Notes under the pieces: generated by a model
What the model was told of the DNA's origin: nothing
The model's database searches: none
The model's input: only the letters and a program-made list of their open reading frames with translations
Part shown: one piece after another, positions 43,915 to 52,216 of the stretch
Position numbering within the stretch: position 1 is the first letter of the stretch
How the letters are laid out: the number at the start of each line of letters is the position of its first letter
Source of the DNA: Flavobacteriaceae bacterium
GTDB lineage: Bacteria > Bacteroidota > Bacteroidia > Flavobacteriales > Flavobacteriaceae
NCBI GenBank assembly: GCA_021647405.1
Contig: JAKIUU010000003.1
Location: 85,229-149,228, forward strand
Direction of reading: 5' to 3'
Length of the DNA stretch: 64,000 nt
Made by a program: the position numbers and the translations under genes

Positions 43915-43968
43915 ATAGCAAAATAAAAGAAGTTCCTATTAATTCGTTACCACTTTTTAATACCCTAC

Positions 43969-44004
43969 TTATCAGTAGTATTTGATAAATATTTTTTATA
44001 TTTG
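43969..44004 (+). promoter_or_regulatory. Candidate operator and -7 box for the TerB-like operon
   Basis: TTATCA-N8-TGATAA (43969-43988) is an inverted repeat in the divergent region between the XRE gene and the TerB-like gene. TATATTTG at 43997-44004 is a good -7 box for the rightward operon. Binding by the XRE protein is inferred. Confidence 0.45.
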
Positions 44005-44048
44005 TAGTCCTCTCATAATTTGTTTTTAACCATTAAATAGTTATCAGT

Positions 44049-44834
44049 ATGATTTCCTATCAAGATAAATTAAAAGAGAAACATCTTCCAATTATAAATT
44101 TCTTCAAAGAAAAAGGATTCGGGTCTAGCATGCCAATTTTAAATCGTTTCAGCTATTTAAAACCTATAGACCGCTGTATTATTTTAGAAAAGCTTTTTGT
44201 TGATGGTATAAGAAATATCTACTTACTAGATAAATTAGTTCTAGCATATGTAAAGATAGGAAGGCAAGATTTAGGAATGAAAGTAATTGATTATGCAAGA
44301 AAAACAGGAGAGTCTGAAGTAAATTGTAGTGGTATGGAGTTTAAATTAGATATTGGAATACCTCACAAAAAAACAGATTCGGAAAGGTTAGCTAAAATAA
44401 AAGATAAACTTTCTGATACAAATGATTTTATGGAAAATAAATTTTTAAACTTATTAAAAACGTTTGTGACCAAACCTAACAAAGATTATGAATCTAATCT
44501 ATCATACTATTCTTCAAATGAAAAGATGGCTATTATAAAAATACTATTTGATATGGCAGCTATTGATGAAAAAATAGATGTGAGAGAAAAAAATATTTTA
44601 AAAATTATAAAAGATAATTTCAAAACAACAACATACGACTTTAATGAAGCTTGCTCAATGATGCCAAATGTTGCTTTAGACGTAATAAAAAAAATGAATT
44701 TGACAAAAAAGAAACAACTTGTTGATTTAGTAACTATTATGATTGCAGCTGATGAAGTAGTAGACCAAAAAGAAATGAATCTTTTCATTGCCTTATGTCA
44801 AGAGGCAAATCTACCAATACCAAACCAAAAATAA
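44049..44834 (+). CDS. TerB-like domain protein
   Basis: 261 residues. The N-terminal half (about 1-130) has no recognised domain. The C-terminal half (about 150-255) has the TerB helical repeat: NEKMAIIKILFDMAAIDEKI, DVREKNILKII, and again LVDLVTIMIAADEVVDQKEM. TerB-type domains are linked with tellurite/phage-stress operons and membrane-associated stress responses. It starts a rightward run of five genes with small gaps and is divergent from the XRE gene. The function is unknown. Confidence 0.75.
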   Translation: MISYQDKLKEKHLPIINFFKEKGFGSSMPILNRFSYLKPIDRCIILEKLFVDGIRNIYLLDKLVLAYVKIGRQDLGMKVIDYARKTGESEVNCSGMEFKLDIGIPHKKTDSERLAKIKDKLSDTNDFMENKFLNLLKTFVTKPNKDYESNLSYYSSNEKMAIIKILFDMAAIDEKIDVREKNILKIIKDNFKTTTYDFNEACSMMPNVALDVIKKMNLTKKKQLVDLVTIMIAADEVVDQKEMNLFIALCQEANLPIPNQK

Positions 44835-44850
44835 CTTAATCTTTAAAAAC

Positions 44851-45126
44851 ATGGAAAAACAAATCACTTGCCCACATTGTCAAACAAAAATTGAATTTAA
44901 AAAAGATAAAAAAGGTAGAATTATAGGCGCTATTGCTGCTGGCGGCATTGGTTACGGCTTAGCTTCTGGATTAGGCATTGCAGGTGCAATTGCTGGTGCA
45001 ACTGTTGCTATTCCTGCAACTATAGTTGGTGTTATTGCTTTAGCTTTAATTGGCAATAAATTTGGTAAAGATTACGACAATAATCAACCCATATGCCCAA
45101 ATTGCTCTGAAAAATTAGTTTTATAA
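44851..45126 (+). CDS. Zinc-ribbon protein with glycine-zipper membrane segment
   Basis: 91 residues from the ATG at 44851. CPHC near residues 6-9 and CPNC near 83-86 form one split zinc ribbon that brackets the Gly/Ala/Ile-rich segment (AIAAGGIGYGLASGLGIAGA...). The hydrophobic part has GxxxG spacing and could form a helical hairpin in the inner membrane. The upstream in-frame start at 44788 overlaps the TerB-like gene and is less likely. The function is unknown. Confidence 0.7.
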   Translation: MEKQITCPHCQTKIEFKKDKKGRIIGAIAAGGIGYGLASGLGIAGAIAGATVAIPATIVGVIALALIGNKFGKDYDNNQPICPNCSEKLVL

Positions 45127-45146
45127 ATCTATAACTTCTCAAACTT

Positions 45147-45647
45147 ATGAATAATTACTATGAAGACTACATGTCTGGCGTTAAAGCCTACCAAGAATGC
45201 AGTTATGAAAATTCTATTTATTTTTTCGAAAAAGCATTATCTGTATTAAAGTTTGCAGGTTTAGATAAAGAAACAGAAAATGACACTTATGAAACGGGTT
45301 ACTATAATTTAGGTAATGCAAAAAAGGAAGTTTCTGATTATGCTGGTGCAATTGAATGTTACAAAAAGACTATTGATAGTAATCCTAGTCGAGCTGATTT
45401 AGAAAAAATATATGATTCTTTACGTGAATGTTGTTTTATAAATTATACAGATATGTCATTAAAAACGGCAGTGAAATATTTAAACATTTGCACTAAATAC
45501 TTTCCGAAAAATCAAGAAGCATTTATAAATAAAGGTATTGCTTATGCAAATCTAAAAGATGATTATAATTCAAGAATAGCTTTTGAGACGGCAAAAAAAC
45601 TGGGTAATAAGGATGCTCAGGGTTTTATAAATAAATATTTCAAATAA
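45147..45647 (+). CDS. TPR-repeat protein
   Basis: 166 residues, cytosolic. It contains three to four tetratricopeptide-like helical pairs (GVKAYQECSYENSIYFFEKA, YNLGNAKKEVSDYAGAIECY, INKGIAYANLKDDYNSRIAF). It is likely to bind a partner protein, perhaps within this operon. No other domain is seen. Confidence 0.78.
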   Translation: MNNYYEDYMSGVKAYQECSYENSIYFFEKALSVLKFAGLDKETENDTYETGYYNLGNAKKEVSDYAGAIECYKKTIDSNPSRADLEKIYDSLRECCFINYTDMSLKTAVKYLNICTKYFPKNQEAFINKGIAYANLKDDYNSRIAFETAKKLGNKDAQGFINKYFK

Positions 45648-45653
45648 TTAAAT

Positions 45654-46349
45654 ATGTCGTATAATAATAGAGAATGTGTTATTCAAATCCAAAAAGGGAT
45701 TGAACTTCAAAAAGAAAATATTGTTGAAGCATGTAATTGTTTTCAAGAGGCTTATAAATCGAATCCCTTAAACAAAGATGTGTACATTAACTTAGGAAAA
45801 GCTTATATGGGTGTAGGCCAATATGACCTTTCAATGAAAAGTTTTTTAACATATAGTCATTTTTTAATATTAGAAAATGATAGTAATGAATTTAATCAAG
45901 AGTTGTATTACAGCTGTTTTGAGTTTGATAATCAAATTAATGCAAAAACTTTTATAGTAAACAATAAAGATTCTATAGTAAACTCTAAACAAGGCATTCT
46001 TACCTCAAGTTTTGAAACAAAATATATGATGCTAATTGAAGGAACAAATTTGTCAAAACTAACTACAAATCAAGATTTAATAGCCGATATTGGAATTTGT
46101 TACATAACAAAACACCAAGATATAATAAGGTTTAATAATATACCTGAAAGCTTATTAATCAATGAACTACATTTTATTCATGGGATGGCGTTTGAAGGGA
46201 GTATTTTAAGAACTAGTAAATTTAGTAAAATGATAAGGAATATTGGATTAGTTTTTTTAGCAAAAAACCTTTTAACAAACCCAAAAATATCTCAAAATGA
46301 TTTAATAAAAATTTACTTTACTGATAATTATAATTTAGATGATATTTAA
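45654..46349 (+). CDS. Second TPR-like protein
   Basis: 231 residues. Two TPR-like units at 10-75 (IELQKENIVEACNCFQEAYK, NPLNKDVYINLGKAYMGVGQ). The rest is helical with no recognised domain. It starts 6 bases after the first TPR gene and overlaps the Smr gene by 11 bases, which suggests translational coupling. Confidence 0.72.
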   Translation: MSYNNRECVIQIQKGIELQKENIVEACNCFQEAYKSNPLNKDVYINLGKAYMGVGQYDLSMKSFLTYSHFLILENDSNEFNQELYYSCFEFDNQINAKTFIVNNKDSIVNSKQGILTSSFETKYMMLIEGTNLSKLTTNQDLIADIGICYITKHQDIIRFNNIPESLLINELHFIHGMAFEGSILRTSKFSKMIRNIGLVFLAKNLLTNPKISQNDLIKIYFTDNYNLDDI

Positions 46350-46572
46350 AATAAAAGATCTAGACCTCCATGGTATTAAACATGTTGATGTTGAAGCGAA
46401 GCTCGAAAATTATGTTTTTCAAGCGCATCATCAAGGCTACTTCCCTGTAAAAATAATTACTGGTAATTCTGAAGCAATGAAGAAAATAGTTATTCATTTT
46501 CTAAATCAGAATAAATATAAATACCAAATAGGAGATAAATACAATAAGGGTTATATAGTAGTAATAAAATGA
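46339..46572 (+). CDS. Stand-alone Smr domain protein
   Basis: 77 residues, a single Smr (small MutS-related) domain: DLDLHGIKHVDVEAKLENYV, FPVKIITGNSEAMKKIVIHF and a terminal strand. DLHG and TGxS are the two nuclease-motif segments; TGN is changed from the common HGxG. Smr domains nick DNA or RNA and act in ribosome-collision or recombination control. It lacks MutS or other domains and lies last in the island operon. Confidence 0.85.
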   Translation: MIFKIKDLDLHGIKHVDVEAKLENYVFQAHHQGYFPVKIITGNSEAMKKIVIHFLNQNKYKYQIGDKYNKGYIVVIK

Positions 46573-46620
46573 ATTTCTTAAAAAAACTCCTAATTGTCTC
46601 TAGTCAAATTTATAAAATAC

Positions 46621-46665
46621 ATCCCTAAAGTCCCCTCAAGGGGGCAATTGTAATTTTAAAATTCA
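46621..46665. repeat. CCCTAA palindromic repeat at the island's right edge
   Basis: CCCTAAAGTCCCCTCAAGGGGG with arms CCCCT/AGGGG, followed by AATTGTAATTTTAAAATTC. It is the counterpart of 43605-43650 in composition and position. Confidence 0.6.
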
Positions 46666-46692
46666 GCCGTCAAACCCACTTCCCACTCATCT

Positions 46693-46779
46693 AAAAACAT
46701 CTTCGATTTTACTTATGACGATTTTGAGTTGGTAGATTACAACCCATATCCTTTAATCAGAGGGAAGGTTTCTGTCTAG
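46693..46779 (+). pseudogene. thyA 3'-end fragment, copy C
   Basis: In frame it reads KNIFDFTYDDFELVDYNPYP then LIRGKVSV and stop, matching the full thyA C-terminus better than copy B. It has no upstream gene part and begins abruptly after a non-homologous stretch. Confidence 0.88.
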
Positions 46780-46875
46780 AATATCAGTATAGAACGCTGA
46801 TGACTCAGATTACTTATGATTTACGCTGATAAATCTGTGATAATCTGCTAAATCAGCGTTATCCGCGTTCCATTT
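46780..46875. repeat. Long inverted-repeat element, copy 2
   Basis: Matches 43388-43481 over nearly its full length (start AATATCAGTATAGAACGC; end AAATCAGCGTTATCCGCGTT). Copies 1 and 2 follow thyA and tail C in the same way, so thyA tail plus element is duplicated around the island. Confidence 0.85.
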
Positions 46876-46883
46876 AATTGTAT

Positions 46884-49800
46884 CTAGCCACTAATAACCT
46901 CTAAAATTTTAAGTGCCGTTTGCACCGAATCTACCCTAATAAAAGTTATCATTAAACGCAAACCTTGGCGGGTTTCTTTTTCTTTTACAACACAATATTT
47001 GGGGTGATTTTGTACATATTTCAAAACATTTGCAAAAGTATCGGTTTGGTAATAATCACTTTTTTGATCGGACACAAAATAGCCCACCAACCTTTTTTGC
47101 TTTAAAATAACACGTTCTAAGCCCAATTCTTTAGCAACCCATTTTAAGCGAATACTATCTAGCAAGTCAACTACTTGCGTAGGCAAAGCACCAAATCTAT
47201 CCACCAAATTGATTTCAAAAGCAGTCAGTTCTTCTTCGCTTTTAAGGGTGTTCAATTCCCGATATAAATTAAGGCGTTCTGTAATGATATTTATATAATC
47301 ATCTGGGAAAAGTATTTCGAAATCGGTGTCAATTTGCACTTCTTTTACAAATGATTTCGGTTTGGTATCATCCGATTTATAAAGCGTTTTAAACTCATTT
47401 TCTTTCAATTCTTCAATGGCTTCATTCAATATTTTTTGATAGGTTTCAAAACCAATATCGTTAATAAACCCGCTTTGCTCACCGCCTAGCAAATCGCCCG
47501 CTCCGCGAATCTCTAAATCTTTCATCGCTATCTGAAACCCACTGCCCAAATCAGAAAAAAGCGTTAAAGCTTGAATGCGTTTTCGGGCATCATCGGTCAT
47601 CATATGATACGGCGGTGTTATAAAATAGCAAAATGCTTTTTTATTAGAACGCCCCACACGGCCACGCATCTGATGCAAATCTGACAAACCAAAATTATTG
47701 GCATTATTTATAAAAATAGTATTGGCATTGGGTATATCTAAACCACTTTCTACAATGGTTGTCGATACCAAAACATCAAACTCATTATTCATAAAAGCCA
47801 ACATCAATTGCTCTAATTTTTTACCATCCATTTGCCCATGACCCACCCCAATTTTAGCATCGGGCAACAAACGTTGCAACATCCCCGCCACTTCTTTAAT
47901 GGTATCAATACGGTTATGAATAAAAAACACCTGTCCGCCTCTAGAAATTTCGTAATGTATCGCATCACGGATAAGGGCTTCGCTAAAGCGGATAACATGC
48001 GTTTCTATAGGATGCCGATTTGGTGGTGCTGTATTGATAATAGATAAATCGCGTGCCGCCATCAGTGAAAACTGTAAGGTTCTTGGAATAGGTGTGGCAG
48101 TTAAGGTTAAGGTATCTACATTTTCTTTAATGGTTTTGAGTTTGTCTTTTACCGAAACGCCAAATTTCTGTTCTTCGTCAACCACCAAAAGTCCCAAATC
48201 TTTAAAAACAATACTTTTATTCACCAATTGATGTGTGCCAATAACAATATCTAAGGCGCCACTTTCTAAATCTTTTAAAACTTGTGTGCGCTGTTTGGCT
48301 GTTCTAAACCTATTTAAATAATCTACCGTTACCGGAAAATCTTTAAGTCGTTCTGTAAAAGTTTTAAAATGTTGAAACGCCAAAATAGTAGTGGGCACCA
48401 AAATAGCGACTTGTTTGCCATTATCAACAGCTTTAAAAGCGGCACGAATAGCCACTTCGGTTTTACCAAAACCCACATCGCCACAGACCAACCTGTCCAT
48501 GGGCTGGGCGCTTTCCATGTCTGTTTTTACCTCTTGGGTGGCTTTGTATTGATCGGGTGTATCTTCGTATAAAAAGCTTGCTTCCAACTCATTTTGCAAA
48601 TAACTATCTGGATTATAGGCAAAACCATTTTCCATTTTTCGCTTAGCATAAAGCTTAATTAAATCGTAGGCAATTTGCTTAACACGTACTTTTGTCTTTT
48701 GTTTTAGTTTTTGCCAAGCACCCGATCCCAGCTTATAGATTTTAGGCGGACTTCCATCTTTACCTGTAAACTTAGCAATTTTATGAAGCGCATGAATACT
48801 GATATACAACACATCTCTATCGCCATAAATAAGTTTAATGGCTTCTTGTGTTTTGCCTTCTACATCAATTTTTTGCAAGCCACCGTATTTACCAATACCA
48901 TGGTCAATATGCGTAACATAATCGCCAATTTCTAGATTTGTTAACTCTTTTAAGGTAATGGCTTGTTTTTTTGCAAAGCCGTTTTTGAGTCTAAATTTAT
49001 GATAACGTTCAAAAATTTGATGATCGGTATAACACACAATTTTTGCCCCCTTATCAATAAAGCCTTGGTATAAAGGATAAACCAGCGTTTTGTAATGCAA
49101 TGCGGTATCTAACTCTTCAAAAATATCATGAAACCGTTCGGCTTGCTTTTCGTTTGTGCAACACAAATAATTTGTAAATCCGTTAGTTGTATTCTCTTTA
49201 AGATTGGCAACCAACAAATCGAATTGCTTATTAAAAGCAGGTTGCGGATTGGTATCCCAACTAAAATTAATTCTTTCAAAAACATCAGAATCCGATTTAA
49301 CACTTTTATTAGTGTCGTTAATTACAACATTTGTAAAGGTTGTTAATTGAGAAGAAATAGCTTTGGCATCACAAAATAATTCTTCGGGTTTATGTTGTTT
49401 AATTTCTCCTTTTATTTCTTTGAAAGCTTCTTCTGCTTTGACATAAAGACTGTCTAAGCTATGACCTAAAGCGCTAACATCTTTTACAAAAATGATGGTC
49501 TTTGCCGATATATATTTTAGAAAAGTATCACGTTTTTCATCTAAGTCTTTGTTTTCTACATTCGGCATCAAATTAATCCGTGATAACTTTGTGATAGACA
49601 ATTGCGTTTCTACATCAAAAGTCCGAATACTATCTACCTCATCGCCAAAAAAGACTATCCGATAAGGTGTGTCATTCGAAAACGAAAAAACATCAATAAT
49701 ACCCCCTCTAACTGCAAACTGACCTGGCTCAAATACAAAATCGACACGCTCAAAACGCATTTCGAAAAGAAGTTCATTGATAAAATCGAGCGATAATTCA

Positions 49801-50246
49801 TCGGCAACTTCAATTTTAAGTGTATTTCTTTTAAGCTCTGCTTTACTTACTACTTTTTCGAATAAAGCCTCAGGATAAGTAATAATAAGCACCGGTTTTT
49901 TTCTAGAATTAATATGATTTAAAACTTCGGCACGCAATAAAATATTGGTATTATTGGTTGCTTCAATTTGATACGGACGGCGGTAAGAACCTGGATAAAA
50001 CAACACATTTTTATCGCCCAATAATTGTTCTAAATCATTGAGGTAATAGGCCGCTTCTTCTTTGTCGTTTAAAATAAGCAGGAAAGGTTTTTCCGTTTTT
50101 TTAAAAGCCCCCGAAACAACAAAAGACAAGGCAGAACCGATTAAATTTGACAGCTTAATTTTGTTGTTGGGCACAAGAAGTGCATCAGTAAAGGCTTTGA
50201 CCTTGCTGTTTTGTTCTAAAGTTGTAATTAGTTTTTTAGTACTCAA
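46884..50246 (-). CDS. mfd: Transcription-repair coupling factor Mfd
   Basis: 1120 residues, full length. The UvrB-homology region (about 1-330), RNA-polymerase-interaction domain, SF2 motor (Walker A CGDVGFGKTEVAIRAAF, DEEQ box VVDEEQKFGV, motif VI QMRGRVGRS) and the C-terminal TRCF domain (about 990-1110) are all recognisable. It removes RNA polymerase stalled at lesions and recruits UvrA. The start is TTG, with a -7 box 17 bases upstream. It is convergent with the thyA island. Confidence 0.96.
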   Translation of the reverse strand: MSTKKLITTLEQNSKVKAFTDALLVPNNKIKLSNLIGSALSFVVSGAFKKTEKPFLLILNDKEEAAYYLNDLEQLLGDKNVLFYPGSYRRPYQIEATNNTNILLRAEVLNHINSRKKPVLIITYPEALFEKVVSKAELKRNTLKIEVADELSLDFINELLFEMRFERVDFVFEPGQFAVRGGIIDVFSFSNDTPYRIVFFGDEVDSIRTFDVETQLSITKLSRINLMPNVENKDLDEKRDTFLKYISAKTIIFVKDVSALGHSLDSLYVKAEEAFKEIKGEIKQHKPEELFCDAKAISSQLTTFTNVVINDTNKSVKSDSDVFERINFSWDTNPQPAFNKQFDLLVANLKENTTNGFTNYLCCTNEKQAERFHDIFEELDTALHYKTLVYPLYQGFIDKGAKIVCYTDHQIFERYHKFRLKNGFAKKQAITLKELTNLEIGDYVTHIDHGIGKYGGLQKIDVEGKTQEAIKLIYGDRDVLYISIHALHKIAKFTGKDGSPPKIYKLGSGAWQKLKQKTKVRVKQIAYDLIKLYAKRKMENGFAYNPDSYLQNELEASFLYEDTPDQYKATQEVKTDMESAQPMDRLVCGDVGFGKTEVAIRAAFKAVDNGKQVAILVPTTILAFQHFKTFTERLKDFPVTVDYLNRFRTAKQRTQVLKDLESGALDIVIGTHQLVNKSIVFKDLGLLVVDEEQKFGVSVKDKLKTIKENVDTLTLTATPIPRTLQFSLMAARDLSIINTAPPNRHPIETHVIRFSEALIRDAIHYEISRGGQVFFIHNRIDTIKEVAGMLQRLLPDAKIGVGHGQMDGKKLEQLMLAFMNNEFDVLVSTTIVESGLDIPNANTIFINNANNFGLSDLHQMRGRVGRSNKKAFCYFITPPYHMMTDDARKRIQALTLFSDLGSGFQIAMKDLEIRGAGDLLGGEQSGFINDIGFETYQKILNEAIEELKENEFKTLYKSDDTKPKSFVKEVQIDTDFEILFPDDYINIITERLNLYRELNTLKSEEELTAFEINLVDRFGALPTQVVDLLDSIRLKWVAKELGLERVILKQKRLVGYFVSDQKSDYYQTDTFANVLKYVQNHPKYCVVKEKETRQGLRLMITFIRVDSVQTALKILEVISG

Positions 50247-50263
50247 ACAGGTAAAATTTTGCG

Positions 50264-50271
50264 CAAAGATA
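50264..50271 (-). promoter_or_regulatory. -7 box for mfd
   Basis: The reverse strand reads TATCTTTG within the block GCGCAAAGATACAGGAGTA, nearly identical to the truA upstream block. Confidence 0.55.
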
Positions 50272-50315
50272 CAGGAGTAAATCCAACAATAAATTAAAAA
50301 GTGAAAAAAATTCTG

Positions 50316-51461
50316 TTACTTAAAACAACTCACTAATTTGTCAAAATCGGCTTTAGAATTATACACATGTGGCGCTACCCTAATAGCTTTCCCTCTAAAA
50401 GATACAAATATTTTTTGAGCCGCAAACCTTGCTTTTAATACATCAATATCTATATGAGAAGGCACATAAATACCAAATAAATGGGCCGCTCTATAATTGG
50501 ATCCCTCTATAAAACAACCCATTTCTCTCAAGGTATTTACGGCTTCATCAGTTATGTTTTTACAGTAGTCTTGAATATTTTTGGGTTGCCATTCCAATAT
50601 TTGTTCAATGGCTTTTATAAGCATGGGTGTGTTAACAAAATTGCTCACTTCGCCCATATTATAACGCCCTGCTTTGGGTTGGTAATTTTCTTGATAGTTT
50701 ACTAAGTTGGCGAAATCTTCACTTTCATATCGGTTAATCCAATTATCTTCAATAGGGTCACCATTATTAAAAGATGCGCTATAATATGCCACCCCTAATC
50801 CGTAAGCGCCCATCAACTATTTATAACCCGCACAAATTAAGGCATCAGGTTGGATTTTTGCCACAAAAAAAGGCAAGGCGCCTACACTTTGGGTACCGTC
50901 TATAATGAGTAAAGCCTTGTGTTCTTTGGTCTTTTGTCTTATTTTTTCTAAATCGAACAAAGTGCCATCTGCCCAATGACAATGAGGCATAGCCAAAACA
51001 GCCGTTTTATCTGTAATAGCACTTAAAATAGATTCATTCCATAATTGAGCGCGACCTAGTTCCAACTTAGGGGCTTCTACAAAAACCACCTTGGCATTAT
51101 TTTTTTTAGCCAATTTTTGCCAAGTATAAACATTACTGGGAAACTGTTCTTGAATCATCAAAATTTCACCACCCGCTTTGAGCGATATATTATTAGCTAC
51201 CGTTGCCATACCATAAGAAACCGATGGAATTACAGCAATTTGATCGGCATCAGCCACATCAATCAATTGTGCAAATTTTTGTTTTAAAATTTTGGTGTCT
51301 GAGAAAAAATCGACAGCACTAATGCTGGAAGGATTCGCCTTTTGTAAAAGACTTTTTGTTCCAATTCTGCCCACGCTATTTAAAAGTGGTGCCATAAAAG
51401 CCCCATTTAGATAAGTTATGTCTGAAGGTAGATTGAACTTGTTTTTCTGATTGTTAAGCAT
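50316..51461 (-). pseudogene. Class V aminotransferase gene with one in-frame TAG
   Basis: Two reading frames are one gene: residues 1-214 end in CAGYK then TAG (50819-50817), and the next in-frame codons give LMGAYGLGVAYY. In class V (PLP fold type I) enzymes this place is AGYKW.MGPYG with the Schiff-base Lys. A TGG-to-TAG change gives the stop directly after that Lys. Both halves are otherwise intact (382 codons counting the stop; earlier motifs DGTQSVGALPF and FWAD). It may be recent, or the strain may not need it. A sequencing error cannot be excluded. Confidence 0.8.
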
Positions 51462-51478
51462 GGTATAAAATAATTATT

Positions 51479-51486
51479 CAAATATA
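51479..51486 (-). promoter_or_regulatory. -7 box for the aminotransferase gene
   Basis: The reverse strand reads TATATTTG, 17 bases upstream of the ATG at 51461. It lies beside the palindrome at 51507, opposite the dtxR-like promoter. Confidence 0.45.
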
Positions 51487-51506
51487 CTTATAAATAATTC
51501 GCCATT

Positions 51507-51524
51507 TTTTAGACTTGTCTAAAA
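51507..51524. promoter_or_regulatory. Candidate DtxR/MntR-type operator
   Basis: TTTTAGACTTGTCTAAAA is an 18-base inverted repeat (8-bp arms, central TT) like the operators of DtxR/MntR-family metalloregulators. It lies between two divergent -7 boxes (51479, 51532), where a bound repressor would block both promoters. Confidence 0.65.
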
Positions 51525-51531
51525 TTATTTT

Positions 51532-51539
51532 TACATTTG
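51532..51539 (+). promoter_or_regulatory. -7 box for the dtxR-zip operon
   Basis: TACATTTG, ending 19 bases before the ATG at 51559 and just downstream of the candidate operator. Confidence 0.55.
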
Positions 51540-51558
51540 TGTAAATTATATCATAATA

Positions 51559-52215
51559 ATGCCCTCACAAGCAGAAGAAAACTATTTAAAAGCCATTTAT
51601 CACTTAGGAAAACAAGGCTGCCTATCTGTAAATACAAATGCTGTTGCAAAGAAGATGAACACCAAAGCCTCTTCGGTTACAGATATGCTCAAAAAATTAG
51701 CAGAAAAAGAGTTGGTAAATTATATCAAATATCAAGGCGTTTGTTTAACCGACGAAGGAAAAAGAACGGCTTCAAATATTATTCGCAAGCACCGTCTTTG
51801 GGAATCATTCCTCGTAGAAAAGCTTAATTTTTCATGGAATGAAGTACATGATGTTGCCGAACAGCTTGAACATATTAAGTCTCAAAAACTTATCAATGAA
51901 CTTGATGTTTTTTTAAATTTCCCAACCCATGACCCTCATGGAGATCCCATCCCCGACAAGGAAGGTAACGTACAAAAATCTCAAAAAATATTTTTATCTC
52001 AAATAAATCCAGGCGTTTCTTGTTCTTGTGCTGGGGTAAAAGATTCTGCAGATAATTTCCTTCAATATCTTGACAAAAACAATATCGCACTTGGTACAAA
52101 TATTCAAGTAATAGTCAAAGAACCTTTCGATGAATCTTTGATACTTAAAATTAACCATTCAACCTTAACTATATCAAAAGAGATAGCCAATAATATATAT
52201 GTGAAAATCAATTAA
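51559..52215 (+). CDS. DtxR/MntR-family metal-dependent regulator
   Basis: 218 residues. The N-terminal winged helix (about 1-65: SQAEENYLKAIYHLGKQ, MLKKLAEKELV) is followed by a dimerisation and metal domain (H residues in RKHRLWESFL, WNEVHDVAEQLEH) and a C-terminal FeoA-like domain from about 145. It represses in response to Mn or Fe. It is followed by the ZIP transporter after 1 base and has a matching operator upstream, so it probably controls both. Confidence 0.92.
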   Translation: MPSQAEENYLKAIYHLGKQGCLSVNTNAVAKKMNTKASSVTDMLKKLAEKELVNYIKYQGVCLTDEGKRTASNIIRKHRLWESFLVEKLNFSWNEVHDVAEQLEHIKSQKLINELDVFLNFPTHDPHGDPIPDKEGNVQKSQKIFLSQINPGVSCSCAGVKDSADNFLQYLDKNNIALGTNIQVIVKEPFDESLILKINHSTLTISKEIANNIYVKIN

Positions 52216-52216
52216 T

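Noticed and set aside
43388..46875. Prophage or integrative element with integrase at thyA
   Set aside because: No integrase, relaxase or phage structural gene lies between the thyA copies; only the scar-like tails support an insertion history.
50817..50819. In-frame TAG as a recoded (amber-read) codon
   Set aside because: The single TAG stands where the family has Trp, and most nearby genes end in ordinary stops. No sign of pyrrolysine genes or readthrough context, so a nonsense mutation is more likely.
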